DNA of 64,000 nt from Roseivivax jejudonensis (GCF_900172265.1 NZ_FWFK01000001.1:372001-436000); one strand, 5' to 3'; shown: positions 25,870-34,175, counted from the first letter of the stretch. Notes: a model not told the origin generated them from the sequence alone. Program-made: numbers and translations.

Positions 25870-26100
25870 TCAGGGATTGAACGGCTGCGCCCCGGGGGTC
25901 AGCGTCAGGCTGACATCCTGCGCGTCGACGGGATCGTCGTTGGGGTCGGCGTTGAACGCCGCGACGAAGCCGTCGCCGAGCGTGTCGATACCTTGCGCGG
26001 TGTCGTCGTCATCGTCGTTCCCGCCGCCGCTTTCGTCGCAGGCCGCCATGACCAGCGCACCGGCGATGAGCAGCGCGAACTTGGTGGTTCTGAACATCAT
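25870..26100 (-). CDS. Tiny acidic lipoprotein next to DUF4331 gene
   Basis: 76 residues from ATG 26098-26100 (GGAG five bases upstream). The signal sequence FALLIAGALVMAAC has a lipobox with Cys about 21. The mature part is very acidic (DESGGGNDDDDDTAQG) and ends DAQDVSLTLTPGAQPFNP. No family is recognised. It lies 12 bases after the DUF4331 gene on the same strand, so the two are probably one unit. The Asp cluster might bind calcium; that is a guess. Confidence 0.6.
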   Translation of the reverse strand: MMFRTTKFALLIAGALVMAACDESGGGNDDDDDTAQGIDTLGDGFVAAFNADPNDDPVDAQDVSLTLTPGAQPFNP

Positions 26101-26112
26101 CACTACTCCAGA

Positions 26113-27672
26113 TCAGCCGCCGGCACCGGGAAGCGGCGCGCGCAAATACGGGAACTGCCCACCTACGTCGAGAGCACTGACCGGAGCGCCGTCGATGAAC
26201 GGCTGGTCGCCGACCGGCGCGTCGCCCGGGGCACAGAGCCCGAGATTGACCAGATCGCTCTCGGTGTCTTCCTCGGCGCCTTCGACGCCAAGCTCGGCGC
26301 CGAGCGGCACCGGGTGGCACAGTGCCCCCATAACCACGCGCAGCGCGATGTCGACGACATCGTCGCCGGGACGGCGGCCGTTCGGGAAGCCGGCGAGATC
26401 TTCACCCACAACACCGAAATTGCTTTGCTGCTGGCGCGGCGTCGGCGGCACGGCGGTGTTGAGCCGCATCATCTCGGACGGCGTGACGGTGGCCTGCTGG
26501 TTCAATCCCGGAAACCCGGTCAGGAACGCGGTCACGAGATCCTGACGCGGCAGGTTCGACGGCGCGATGTTGCCTGGGGCACCAAGCGCGTCGCGGAATA
26601 GGATGTCGATGAGCGCCGGCAAGGTCGGGTTGGTCACGTAGGTGGCCAGCGCACTATCCTGAGTTGGCTCGGCTGCGTTAAAGAGGTCCTTGTCGGGCAG
26701 TCCGATGACCACCTCGTTCACGAGCGGAGCGGACAGGCGCGACTGTTGCACCCAGGCCCCGCCATGGACGGACGTGCCTTCGTACGTCGGCGAGGGATCC
26801 TCGATCTCGGCTTGCGGAAGGCTCGACGTCGTCCAGCCGCCGATGACGCCGTTTCCGTCGCCGATGACACACGAGATCGGCAGCTCGAGCGCCAGCGAGG
26901 TGACGTTGAAACGGTCGATCAGATCGTCGTTCTCGCGACTGTTCTCGATAGCCCCCTCAAGCGGCACGAGGTTCACGAGATCGAAGATTTCGCCTAGGTT
27001 CACAGCGAAGGCTTCGGCCCGCTGACCGGCAAAGACCCGCCCCTGCATCTCGCAGCCGGGTATGTCGACCTTGTAGATGTACTGGTCGGCATAGGCCTCG
27101 TAGTCGGGGATTGTCTTGGTGCCGATGTTGTCGAGCGGCTTGACGAAAGTGCGCCGACCGTCGAGGCCGACGATGGGCTCCGCGTCGCCGCTGCGGCGGT
27201 CGCCCCGGATGACATCAAGGCTATACGTCTCGATCTCGTTCAGCGGGTCACCGTCGTCGCCGGTAATCGAACCAGCCGTTTTCAGCGGGATCGCGACGGT
27301 TTCGTCGCCGATAGTAAGAGCGATGCCATTGCCATCGGCGCCAAGGGCGTTGTCGAAATCGAATTGGAAAGTCAGATCCTCGATCGCGTCGCCATCGTTG
27401 TCGATGTGGATCTCGTAGATAGCATCCGAATCCATGGTGAAGTAATTCGGACCACCGTAGGGAGCCTGTAGCGGCTGGTAGTTAGCGATAATAGTCACGA
27501 AGTCCTCACGTGCCGCCTGATAGCTGCGGAACATGTAGAAGTCTGTCGCATCGACCTTGGGGCTCTCCGTGATGCCGGGAGCTTCGCGGTGCGACGAGGC
27601 CTGCGCCCCGCACGCCGCTGCGACCAAAGTGGCGACCAACGCGCCTTGGCCGAGTTTCAGATTTGTTCTCAT
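26113..27672 (-). CDS. Exported DUF4331-family protein, candidate T2SS substrate
   Basis: 519 residues with a signal peptide (about 1-25, ending GAQA). The mature start SSHREAPGITESPKVDATDF, followed by YMFRSY, is the DUF4331 hallmark (SSHREAP...D.TDFY.F). Further family-like stretches are DNDGDAIEDLTFQFDFDN and the NRENDDL-like ENSRENDDLIDRFNVTSLAL region. Function of the family is unknown; many members are secreted. Placement between gspK and gspO makes it a likely cargo or surface factor of this secretion system. It has two mature-region cysteine clusters (GCEMQG, SCVIGDG). Confidence 0.85.
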   Translation of the reverse strand: MRTNLKLGQGALVATLVAAACGAQASSHREAPGITESPKVDATDFYMFRSYQAAREDFVTIIANYQPLQAPYGGPNYFTMDSDAIYEIHIDNDGDAIEDLTFQFDFDNALGADGNGIALTIGDETVAIPLKTAGSITGDDGDPLNEIETYSLDVIRGDRRSGDAEPIVGLDGRRTFVKPLDNIGTKTIPDYEAYADQYIYKVDIPGCEMQGRVFAGQRAEAFAVNLGEIFDLVNLVPLEGAIENSRENDDLIDRFNVTSLALELPISCVIGDGNGVIGGWTTSSLPQAEIEDPSPTYEGTSVHGGAWVQQSRLSAPLVNEVVIGLPDKDLFNAAEPTQDSALATYVTNPTLPALIDILFRDALGAPGNIAPSNLPRQDLVTAFLTGFPGLNQQATVTPSEMMRLNTAVPPTPRQQQSNFGVVGEDLAGFPNGRRPGDDVVDIALRVVMGALCHPVPLGAELGVEGAEEDTESDLVNLGLCAPGDAPVGDQPFIDGAPVSALDVGGQFPYLRAPLPGAGG

Positions 27673-27819
27673 TCCGTTCGACTCCCCGTAGTATTTTTGC
27701 GTGATACAACAGCACTCATACTTTACCTGTCATGCGCAACTGTACGTGCGACGTACCATGCACGGAGCTCTTGGTGGGAAAGTTTCACAGGCACGAAGAA
27801 ACATTCTGATGGTCGATGT

Positions 27820-28266
27820 ATGAGTGTCGAAGTTTTCGCGACCGTCCCGCTGCTGGTGATCTTGGCAGCACTCGCCCTGACGGATGTCCTCACGCATAGG
27901 CTTCCGGATGCCGGGACGATACCGATCGGCGTTTTCGGTCTCATTGTGGCGATTGCGTCACCGGCAGGTGATCTTTTCGAATCGCTGCTGGCGGCAGCGG
28001 CTGGGTACGGTCTGTTCTGGGGTGTGGGCGCGGCGTTCTATCGGCTGCGAGGATACGAGGGGCTCGGTCTTGGCGACGCGAAGCTTTTCGGCGCGGCGGG
28101 CGCCTGGGTCGGGCTGGCGGGATTGGCGTGGGTGTTGCTCGTGGCAACGCTAATGGCGCTGATATATGTACAAGCGATGGGCGCAAGGCGCGACACACGA
28201 GTGGCGTTCGGTCCTTGGTTGTGTATCGGCTTTTGCGCAGTCTGGGTCGGCAAACTGATAGGATGA
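27820..28266 (+). CDS. gspO: Short prepilin peptidase GspO (A24 family, peptidase domain only)
   Basis: 148 residues from ATG 27820. The two catalytic aspartates are Asp22 (LTDVLTHRLPD) and Asp86 in the GLGLGDAKLF motif (GxGD type). Four to five membrane helices follow. Classical GspO/PilD is about 280 residues with an N-terminal zinc and methyltransferase domain; that domain is missing, so this copy would cleave but not methylate prepilins, as in TadV/CpaA-type peptidases. It is divergent from the DUF4331 gene and closes the T2SS locus. Confidence 0.87.
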   Translation: MSVEVFATVPLLVILAALALTDVLTHRLPDAGTIPIGVFGLIVAIASPAGDLFESLLAAAAGYGLFWGVGAAFYRLRGYEGLGLGDAKLFGAAGAWVGLAGLAWVLLVATLMALIYVQAMGARRDTRVAFGPWLCIGFCAVWVGKLIG

Positions 28267-28280
28267 AGAATTAATTCATC

Positions 28281-28305
28281 GGACGGTTTGAGTTTGAGAC
28301 CGTCC
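28281..28305 (+). terminator. Hairpin downstream of gspO
   Basis: GGACGGT (28281-28287) pairs with ACCGTCC (28299-28305), 14 bases after the gspO stop. There is no clear T run after it. It is a possible transcript end. Confidence 0.45.
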
Positions 28306-28919
28306 AGTTGGTGTTGTGCGAGTGCGGCCAATATTGTTACGCTTTAAGATATCAAATTATAAGGGCGTGTACGGCAGCTAACCGTCCTGATTGTTGCGAC
28401 TGCGAGCGTCTGCATTTCCATGCGGCTGCCGCATCGAGCAGTAGTTACCGGTATTTTGGCGTCCAACTTAAGGATGCACTGAATATCGCAGAGTCGGTAG
28501 ATATCTGATACTAACAGCGGTTGCGTCTGCAGTTCTCCAGCCGAGGCCGATGGTGTCACGACTGAAGGGCCCACGCGGGCGCCGAGCCGGCTTAGCCTGA
28601 CCCTGTGCCAAGCACAATGGCAGCTCTTGTAAGCTGCATGAACTGCAAGTCCCGCTTTTGCCATAATTCCAAACGAGGCCGCGCAGATGAATGCACAGCT
28701 GTACGCGTCCGATGTCGATGTGACCAGGTAAACGCGTAGCTAAATCGCGATATACTAAACTTCATAACCACTGGTGAAGCTCGCAGGGAGTAGAGAAAGC
28801 TTGGTCGCTTCCTTGCTTCTAGGCAACAGCGAGCGTCTAAACGCCTGCCCGAAAATCCAAGGACCGAGCAGGCGCTTATCGTGTCTGATGTGCCGGTCAG
28901 ACAGCACATGTTCTGATCG
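28306..28919. other. Gene-free, lower-GC stretch
   Basis: About 610 bases with only short frames lacking ribosome sites or motifs. It includes AT-rich patches around 28340-28370 and 28735-28765. It separates the T2SS locus from the next gene group and may mark the left edge of the accessory region. Confidence 0.5.
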
Positions 28920-29474
28920 TCAGGCCGCCCTGGACCACTCGAATTTCTGGAATGGCTTGTCGATCGGCGTCTCGGCGATGTGGTTAACGTAGTTTGACAT
29001 CACCTTCTGCGACACGCCGAGAACCACCTCGAGAACCTGGCGTTTGGTAAAGCCGATCTTCAGGAACGTCTCGACGGCCGCTTGGTCGACGTTCCCGCGC
29101 TCGCGCACAACGCTGAGCGTGAACGTGCGCAGCACTTCGAGCCGATCGTTCGGCAGCGGCGTCTCGTTGCGCAACGCGTCGGTGATCTCGTCGCTGACGC
29201 CCATCGACTTGGCGATGCCGGTGTGGGCCGGGACGCAATAGTGGCAAGCGTGCTCGACGTTGATGGATTGCCAGACCACGGTGATCTCGTCTTTGTCGAA
29301 ACTCGTGTTCTGGAAGAGCTCGTGCAGGACCTGGTACCCTTCCAGCAGTCCCGGCGCCTCGGCCATGACGGCGTGCAGGCTCGGGATCATGCCGAAGCTC
29401 TCCTGTGATTTTTGCAGGAGCGGCTTGCTCTGCTCCGGCGCGCTTTCGGTGTCGTGTAGCGGAAAATCGGTCAT
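28920..29474 (-). CDS. Carboxymuconolactone decarboxylase (AhpD-like) family protein
   Basis: 184 residues from ATG 29472-29474 (AGAAAGGAC ribosome site). The AhpD-type redox motif is EHACHYCVPAH, giving Glu74, Cys77, Cys80 and His84. Residues SYNYNHIAETP-like near the end (VNHIAETPIDKPF) match proteins of about 180 residues in this family. Members act as alkylhydroperoxidases or thiol peroxidases. It is divergent from a TetR gene across a large double palindrome, so it is the likely target of that regulator, perhaps induced by an electrophile or peroxide. Confidence 0.87.
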   Translation of the reverse strand: MTDFPLHDTESAPEQSKPLLQKSQESFGMIPSLHAVMAEAPGLLEGYQVLHELFQNTSFDKDEITVVWQSINVEHACHYCVPAHTGIAKSMGVSDEITDALRNETPLPNDRLEVLRTFTLSVVRERGNVDQAAVETFLKIGFTKRQVLEVVLGVSQKVMSNYVNHIAETPIDKPFQKFEWSRAA

Positions 29475-29533
29475 GGCGTCTGTCCTTTCTCTTCGGGGCG
29501 AACCCATCTGGTCCTGCGCCGAACATCGGACGT

Positions 29534-29574
29534 TTGAGTGATTGCTCAAGGACTCAATTTGAGCAATCACTCAA
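29534..29574. promoter_or_regulatory. 41-bp double palindromic operator between CMD and TetR genes
   Basis: TTGAGTGATTGCTCAA (29534-29549) and its exact reverse complement TTGAGCAATCACTCAA (29559-29574) face each other across nine bases. Each arm is itself a TTGAG-N6-CTCAA dyad, the shape of a TetR dimer site, so two dimers could bind side by side. It lies 59 bases before the CMD start and 64 bases before the TetR start. Confidence 0.8.
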
Positions 29575-29638
29575 TGGTGACCTGACCTGAACTTTCGATG
29601 CTCGCACACCGTTGCTTCCGCGCCTTATGTTGCTGTCC

Positions 29639-30268
29639 ATGACGCGTGCCCGCCCATATGACCGTGACGTCGCTCTAAATGCCGCCTTGGATCTCTTCTG
29701 GCGCAAGGGATTCCACGCAACCTCCCTCAAGGATCTGGAGACTGCGCTCTCGATGAAACCAGGGAGCATCTACGCAGCCTTCACCAGCAAGGAGGCTTTG
29801 TTCCAGGAAACGCTTCATCGGTATTTCGAGGCTGAACAGCGCCGGGTCCGGGCTCTTGCCGAGCAAGCGTCGTCACCACTTGAGGGGCTTGTGGCGCATG
29901 TACGGCACGCCGGACGGTGCTCCGACACCGGCCGGGCCTGCATGCTGGTAAAGACCGTCCTTGAGCTCTCCGCCGAGCAAAGCACAGCGGGCGCAGAGGC
30001 CCGTCGTTACCTCGACGCGCTCCGGGACGAATTCCGAGACCTCTTTGTAGCCGCCGTCGCCGCCGGTGAGATTGCAGGGCACGATCCCGATCGTATGGCG
30101 CGCCTCTACCAGACCAAGCTCATCGCGTTGAAGATCGAAGTCCAGCGAGGGCTTGGAGCCGTCGAGCTCCAGGTGCTGGCTGACGACATGGCTGAGGAGA
30201 TTGCCGGTCTCCGCGAGGCCGCGGCAAGCACCACTCGTGACGCGGCCTCAGCGATCCCCTCTCGATAG
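29639..30268 (+). CDS. TetR-family transcriptional regulator
   Basis: 209 residues from ATG 29639. The N-terminal HTH is VALNAALDLFWRKGFHATSL followed by KDLETALSMKPGSIYAAFTSKEALF, a clear TetR_N domain of the YvdT/AefR-like group. The ligand domain contains CSDTGRACMLVKTVLEL with two cysteines (roughly residues 88 and 95), which could sense oxidants or electrophiles. It is divergent from the CMD gene and most probably represses it and itself through the 41-bp operator. The haloacid dehalogenase gene follows after 35 bases and may be in the same unit. Confidence 0.9.
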   Translation: MTRARPYDRDVALNAALDLFWRKGFHATSLKDLETALSMKPGSIYAAFTSKEALFQETLHRYFEAEQRRVRALAEQASSPLEGLVAHVRHAGRCSDTGRACMLVKTVLELSAEQSTAGAEARRYLDALRDEFRDLFVAAVAAGEIAGHDPDRMARLYQTKLIALKIEVQRGLGAVELQVLADDMAEEIAGLREAAASTTRDAASAIPSR

Positions 30269-30303
30269 TCGACATTAGTCCACCGGTTCCGGGAGCAGAC
30301 ATC

Positions 30304-31011
30304 GTGCCAGACCGACGTCACCCTTCGATCCTTGTCTTCGACGTCAACGAGACGTTGCTCGATCTCACGACCCTTGAGCCGCTCTTCGATCGCGTCTTTG
30401 GTGATGCCGCGGTCATGCGGGAATGGTTCGCCCAGCTTATCCTCTATTCCGAAGCGCTGACGCTGTCGGAGATTTATACGCACTTCAGCGATCTCGCGGC
30501 CGGTACGCTGCGGATGGTTGGTGAAACGTCAGGCCATGTCGTGACAGAGGACGATGTCGATGAGCTGAAGGAGCGGATTGGAACGATGCCCGCGCATCCT
30601 GACGTGGCGCCAGCCCTTGAGCGGTTGCAGGCGGAGGGATTTCGGCTGGTGACGCTGACCAACTCACCACCGGGTCCTTCTCCGACTGCGCTCGAACGAA
30701 CAAACCTTGCTAGGTATTTTGAACGGTCATTCAGCGTGAACGACGTTGGATATTTCAAACCTGCGCCTAAAACCTACCGGCTCGTGGCCGAGCAGCTCGG
30801 GGTGGAGATGTCGGATATGTGTTTGGTGGCCTGCCACTTCTGGGACACGCTTGGCGCACAAGCGGCCGGGTGCACAAGCGCATTCGTCAAGCGTCCGGGA
30901 AATGCCGAACTTCTTGCCTCCGGCGTGCCGGTGCCAGACATCATCGCAGACGACATGCACGAGCTTGTCCAGAAGATCATCGAAAAATGGGCGCGCCGCC
31001 CCAGCATCTGA
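30304..31011 (+). CDS. HAD-superfamily (S)-2-haloacid dehalogenase type II
   Basis: 235 residues from a GTG (GGGAG upstream). The nucleophile is Asp13 in VFDVNETLLD; motif II TLTNSPPG is near residue 119-126 and motif III covers FKPAPKTY (Lys about 151) and the ACHFWDTLGA helix near residue 176-185. This set is that of L-2-haloacid dehalogenases, which hydrolyse halogenated carboxylates. Some close relatives act on other substrates, for example fluoroacetate-like or phosphate compounds. It follows the TetR gene and may be co-regulated with the CMD gene as a small detoxification group. Confidence 0.88.
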   Translation: MPDRRHPSILVFDVNETLLDLTTLEPLFDRVFGDAAVMREWFAQLILYSEALTLSEIYTHFSDLAAGTLRMVGETSGHVVTEDDVDELKERIGTMPAHPDVAPALERLQAEGFRLVTLTNSPPGPSPTALERTNLARYFERSFSVNDVGYFKPAPKTYRLVAEQLGVEMSDMCLVACHFWDTLGAQAAGCTSAFVKRPGNAELLASGVPVPDIIADDMHELVQKIIEKWARRPSI

Positions 31012-31410
31012 TTTGTGTGCATGGCGCTCGGATTTATCGCTCAGGATTGCGTTTCGATTGTACCCACTTCCTGAACCTGCTCTGCAGCAGCGCTGAGCGA
31101 AAGACGAAAGTTACAAATAAGGACGCTCATCCCAGCCGCAGCGGACGCCCACTCAATCCCGCGGCGCATCACTTGTAGCGCTCTGCAGCAGCGCTGCGTC
31201 GCGATCGCTCAGCACCGCGCGATAAATCCGTCTGGACATTGCCCCGACCCCTCGGCAGTTCGACTTTCACGTGTCCTTGCCAGCTGCCGGTGACCTGCTC
31301 CCCTGAAACCTCCCCACTCTGAGGTTAGTCTGTTCCTCGACAGAGGAGACGGACGATGAAGCGCAGCAGAGACCGAAGGGCAACGCAGTGCACAGCGGAA
31401 AGGTTTGGAG
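31012..31410. other. Gene-free stretch with a short direct repeat
   Basis: No gene is seen. The sequence CTCTGCAGCAGCGCTG occurs at 31079-31094 and again near 31181-31196, both followed by short CGATCG-like or GAGCGA ends. The repeat may come from a small duplication. Confidence 0.45.
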
Positions 31411-31671
31411 ATGGGTAATGATCCCGAGGTGGTCGACTCGAGCGTGTCGCAGGCGATCTACATCAATGGTTTCGTCTTCGACGTCTTCATTTACCAGCTG
31501 AAGGGTGATGCCACCTGGGCGCTGGAAGTCGTGGACGAGCTCGGCGGATCTCACGTCTGGATGGAGGAGTTCGCATCCGATCTCGACGCCCTCGCAGCGG
31601 CGCAGCGAACGATCCGCGCGATCGGACCCGTGACCTTCATGTCCGACGAGAGTGGACCGACAACGCCGTGA
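31411..31671 (+). CDS. Small hypothetical acidic protein
   Basis: 86 residues from ATG 31411; AAAGG precedes it at a usable distance. The sequence MGNDPEVVDSSVSQ, then INGFVFDVFIYQLKGDATWA is smooth and coding-like, with alternating beta-strands and a helix (DALAAAQRTIRAIG). No cysteines and no signal. I do not recognise the family. It lies in the accessory region next to an integrase on the other strand and could be its cargo. Confidence 0.55.
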   Translation: MGNDPEVVDSSVSQAIYINGFVFDVFIYQLKGDATWALEVVDELGGSHVWMEEFASDLDALAAAQRTIRAIGPVTFMSDESGPTTP

Positions 31672-31699
31672 CCACGAGCCGCCGCCCTCTTTCAGAATG

Positions 31700-31930
31700 C
31701 TACTGGTAGCCGCGCTTCGCTTTCGCCATGTGCAGCGCGAACCGTGCGTCCTCGGCGGCGGCTTCGGTCGCGTGCCAGTCGATCCGGACCCGTCCGGCCT
31801 GGCCAATCCGGCCCCATTCCCGAACGAGATCCCAGTCACCGAAAAGACCGCGAACGATCTCGATACGGTAGAACCGATGACGGTTGGCGTCGCGTTCGAT
31901 CCGTCTCAGATACGTGGCCCCTACCCCCAC
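31700..31930 (-). CDS. Stand-alone WGR-domain protein
   Basis: 76 residues from GTG 31928-31930, overlapping the integrase stop by ten bases. Residues 6-70 form a WGR domain: YLRRIERDANRHRFYRIEIV, then FGDWDLVREWGRIGQAGRV, with the Trp-Gly-Arg core. WGR domains bind nucleic acid ends in PARPs, and free-standing copies are common near mobile elements and plasmid genes. Its function here is unknown; overlap with the recombinase implies joint expression. Confidence 0.75.
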   Translation of the reverse strand: MGVGATYLRRIERDANRHRFYRIEIVRGLFGDWDLVREWGRIGQAGRVRIDWHATEAAAEDARFALHMAKAKRGYQ

Positions 31931-32526
31931 ATCCTGGCCACGATGTCCTGCTCCCCCTTGCCAACGGCGTCGGCGTAGATCGCGGTGGTGCTGAGCTGGG
32001 CGTGGCCCATCCATTTCTGGAGCATGTGGAGGGGCACGCCAGTGACGATGGCGTGTACGCCGAACCCATGCCGGAACCCCTTGGGACTGCGCTGCGGCGC
32101 ATCGGGCACGCCGGCCTCGATCAAGATCCGCTTAACGATCTGCCACAGCCGGCCGCGGCCGATGGGCCAGATCGGCGAGCTCGCTCGCCGTACCGATCGC
32201 TGTGCGGCGCGGAGATCGTGCGCGGTGTTGAGCGTGTCGAGGTAGTCCGGTGGCACCGGAACGCTGCGAAAGACATGCCCCAAGCGCCCGCTGGCATCGG
32301 CGCGCTTCTTCAGGCTGCGCAGCGTGACGGTATGGCCCTCGAGATCGACCTGAGCCGGCGTGATCTCGACGAGCTCCGAGGCGCGACAGCCGGTGAAGAG
32401 CAACGTCTCGATCAACGTCCGGTCACGCGCGCAGGCGCGCCGCGCGACGGCCAGGATCGCGGCACGTTCGCCGGCGTCGAGAAAGAGCCGGTAGCCGGCC
32501 CGGTTGTAGAGGCGCATTTCCCCCAT
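31921..32526 (-). CDS. Short tyrosine recombinase (XerC/D-like integrase)
   Basis: 201 residues, ATG 32524-32526. Catalytic residues are readable: Arg48 in LLFTGCRASEL, Lys in SLKKRA (73/74), Lys149/Arg152 in SPKGFRHGFG (Lys where His is usual), His175 in WMGHAQLSTT and Tyr184 in TAIYADAVG. At 201 residues it keeps only the catalytic domain and lacks the N-terminal core-binding (SAM-like) domain. Such minimal integrases occur in integron- or cassette-like islands of alphaproteobacteria. It probably drove acquisition of neighbouring genes, but no attachment site could be defined. Confidence 0.88.
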   Translation of the reverse strand: MGEMRLYNRAGYRLFLDAGERAAILAVARRACARDRTLIETLLFTGCRASELVEITPAQVDLEGHTVTLRSLKKRADASGRLGHVFRSVPVPPDYLDTLNTAHDLRAAQRSVRRASSPIWPIGRGRLWQIVKRILIEAGVPDAPQRSPKGFRHGFGVHAIVTGVPLHMLQKWMGHAQLSTTAIYADAVGKGEQDIVARMWG

Positions 32527-33038
32527 AGCGAACGGGATACCCGAAAAGCGTTCACACGCGAAGCCCGAACGCGCCCCCTGCGCCGCGCAAAGCGCCTGGT
32601 CTGATTGGACGTCGCGGTCTCGGCTGCGCCAATACCGTGGTCAGAATTCGGTTGTAGTTTGAAGCCGGCTTCAATACTCGATTTCGAGGTTCATGCAGCG
32701 AAGGTCTCGGGCGAGCCCATCTCACCCGCTCACGGGACACCGGCAAAGGGCAACCGCTTGGTGCCGTCAATCTTTCCAGCTAGGCCCTCCTGTGCGCTGC
32801 TGAAGAAATTCAGCACGGCGCAGCATCATCTTCAGCATCTTGGTAGAGCCGGTGCCCATGCACTTCGCAGCTTGAGGCTCGCTGCAACCGCGCGCATCTT
32901 CGGCGAGAATGGCGCTCACACAGAACGCTCCTGAACGGGGAAAATTGAAACGTGCGCCGCAATTACGTCATTTTCCCTGATTAATCGACTGGTCGTGTCA
33001 GCAGAACATCTTGTGCTGCACGTAGCGATCAGGAGCAA
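32527..33038. other. Gene-free stretch with a 16-bp perfect palindrome
   Basis: No convincing gene. TTGAAGCCGGCTTCAA at 32659-32674 is a perfect palindrome that could be an operator. The region lies upstream of both the integrase (reverse) and the cache-HAMP sensor (forward), so it must hold their promoters. Confidence 0.5.
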
Positions 33039-34175
33039 ATGATGAACTTGAGCACGCACCGCCCGCGTTTGTCCGTGGTTCTCACGTTTTGGAATGCTTT
33101 GTGTCTCGGCATCGCCGTCCTGATGGTCCTGCACTTCACGCAGCAGCATGCGCACGAAGTAAGCCGCCAAGCCCAAGAAGATAACGCGCTGAGAGCAGCA
33201 CGCGCCGTTTCGTTGACCTTCTCCAAGGCCCTTGATCGGGAGTGGGAGAGCATCCGCGCAGTCTCCGAGAAGATTGAAACAAGCGACTACGAGTCCATGC
33301 GCAGCTTCGTTGACGCCGTTCCTGACGCGAGCGTGAGCGTTGCATGGGCCGGCGTTGCCGATCCGTCTGGCCTTATCGTCGCGGGCTCGAACGCGGTGCG
33401 CGAGGGTGAGGACGTCAGCGAGCGCCGATGGTTCCGGGAGGGCTTGCGCGGGGAGAGCGCCGGATCGGTATTCCAACCGTCCGGGCATGAGGGCGACGGC
33501 TTCATCAACTTGTCCCGCCCTGTTCTCGATGCTGACGGAGCACCGGTCGGCGTAGCTGTCTACCGCATCGACATGGCTTGGGTTGATGGCTTCATTCAGG
33601 AGACAGCAGTTGCACTCGACGCGGACGCGCTGGTCGTAAGCAGAGACGGTAGCGTGCTTGCCAGCGCGGCGAAGCAGTTTGACTTCATGCCGTCCGAAGC
33701 CGAGCTGATGGCTCTCGGCCTGGGACAGGATCGGGGCATCAACGCTGATCGGGAGGATGGACCCAGCTTCGCCTCTGCGACCATTTCGAGGATTACCAGC
33801 ACTGCGGTTCCGGACATGGGCTGGAGCTTGATTGTGCGGGTGCCGCTACAAGGTCAGTCGGCCACGAGCGAGCACCCTTGGAACTGGGATGTCCTTGGGT
33901 TCGTCACTGCGGCGGCCTGCATACTCGCGATGCTCGGCAAGGTGAACAGCGTGATTTCACGACCGATTGAGCGCTTGGCCGGGTGCTCCAGTGCGCTCGC
34001 GCGTGGAGAACTCGACTACCCCGTTGAGCGCGCCGGATCATTTGAGGCGGAGGAACTCTCGCAGTCTCTCGCCGTGATCCAGACAAGTCTGCAGAGGCAC
34101 GGTCACTTCCGGAGGAACGGCACCATGATCAGTGAAGGCACCGACGCTCGCTTCCGGTTGATCGCCGCGGAGTAG
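33039..34175 (+). CDS. Cache-HAMP membrane sensor lacking an output domain
   Basis: 378 residues; two in-frame ATGs (33039, 33042) follow AGGAG. A first membrane helix (about 12-33, LTFWNALCLGIAVLMVLHF) and a second (about 289-308, WDVLGFVTAAACILAMLG) flank a 250-residue periplasmic dCache domain with the usual SERRWFREGLRGE and VLDADGAPVGVAVYRID strands. After helix two comes a HAMP segment (SRPIERLAGCSSALARGELD, then YPVERAGSFEAEELSQS). A chemoreceptor or cyclase would continue with a signalling domain, but the protein stops after a short tail. It is therefore either truncated or a partner for another protein. Confidence 0.85.
   Translation: MMNLSTHRPRLSVVLTFWNALCLGIAVLMVLHFTQQHAHEVSRQAQEDNALRAARAVSLTFSKALDREWESIRAVSEKIETSDYESMRSFVDAVPDASVSVAWAGVADPSGLIVAGSNAVREGEDVSERRWFREGLRGESAGSVFQPSGHEGDGFINLSRPVLDADGAPVGVAVYRIDMAWVDGFIQETAVALDADALVVSRDGSVLASAAKQFDFMPSEAELMALGLGQDRGINADREDGPSFASATISRITSTAVPDMGWSLIVRVPLQGQSATSEHPWNWDVLGFVTAAACILAMLGKVNSVISRPIERLAGCSSALARGELDYPVERAGSFEAEELSQSLAVIQTSLQRHGHFRRNGTMISEGTDARFRLIAAE

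Noticed and set aside
28308-28508. A 66-codon frame after gspO
   Set aside because: No ribosome site or motif; lies in low-GC, apparently non-coding sequence.
31079-31196. Direct repeat CTCTGCAGCAGCGCTG in two copies considered as attachment sites
   Set aside because: The copies are 100 bases apart, flank no gene, and have no link to an integrase, so they do not bracket an element.
32552-32770. A 72-codon reverse-strand frame upstream of the integrase
   Set aside because: No ribosome site, Arg/Pro-rich random composition, and it spans the 16-bp palindrome.
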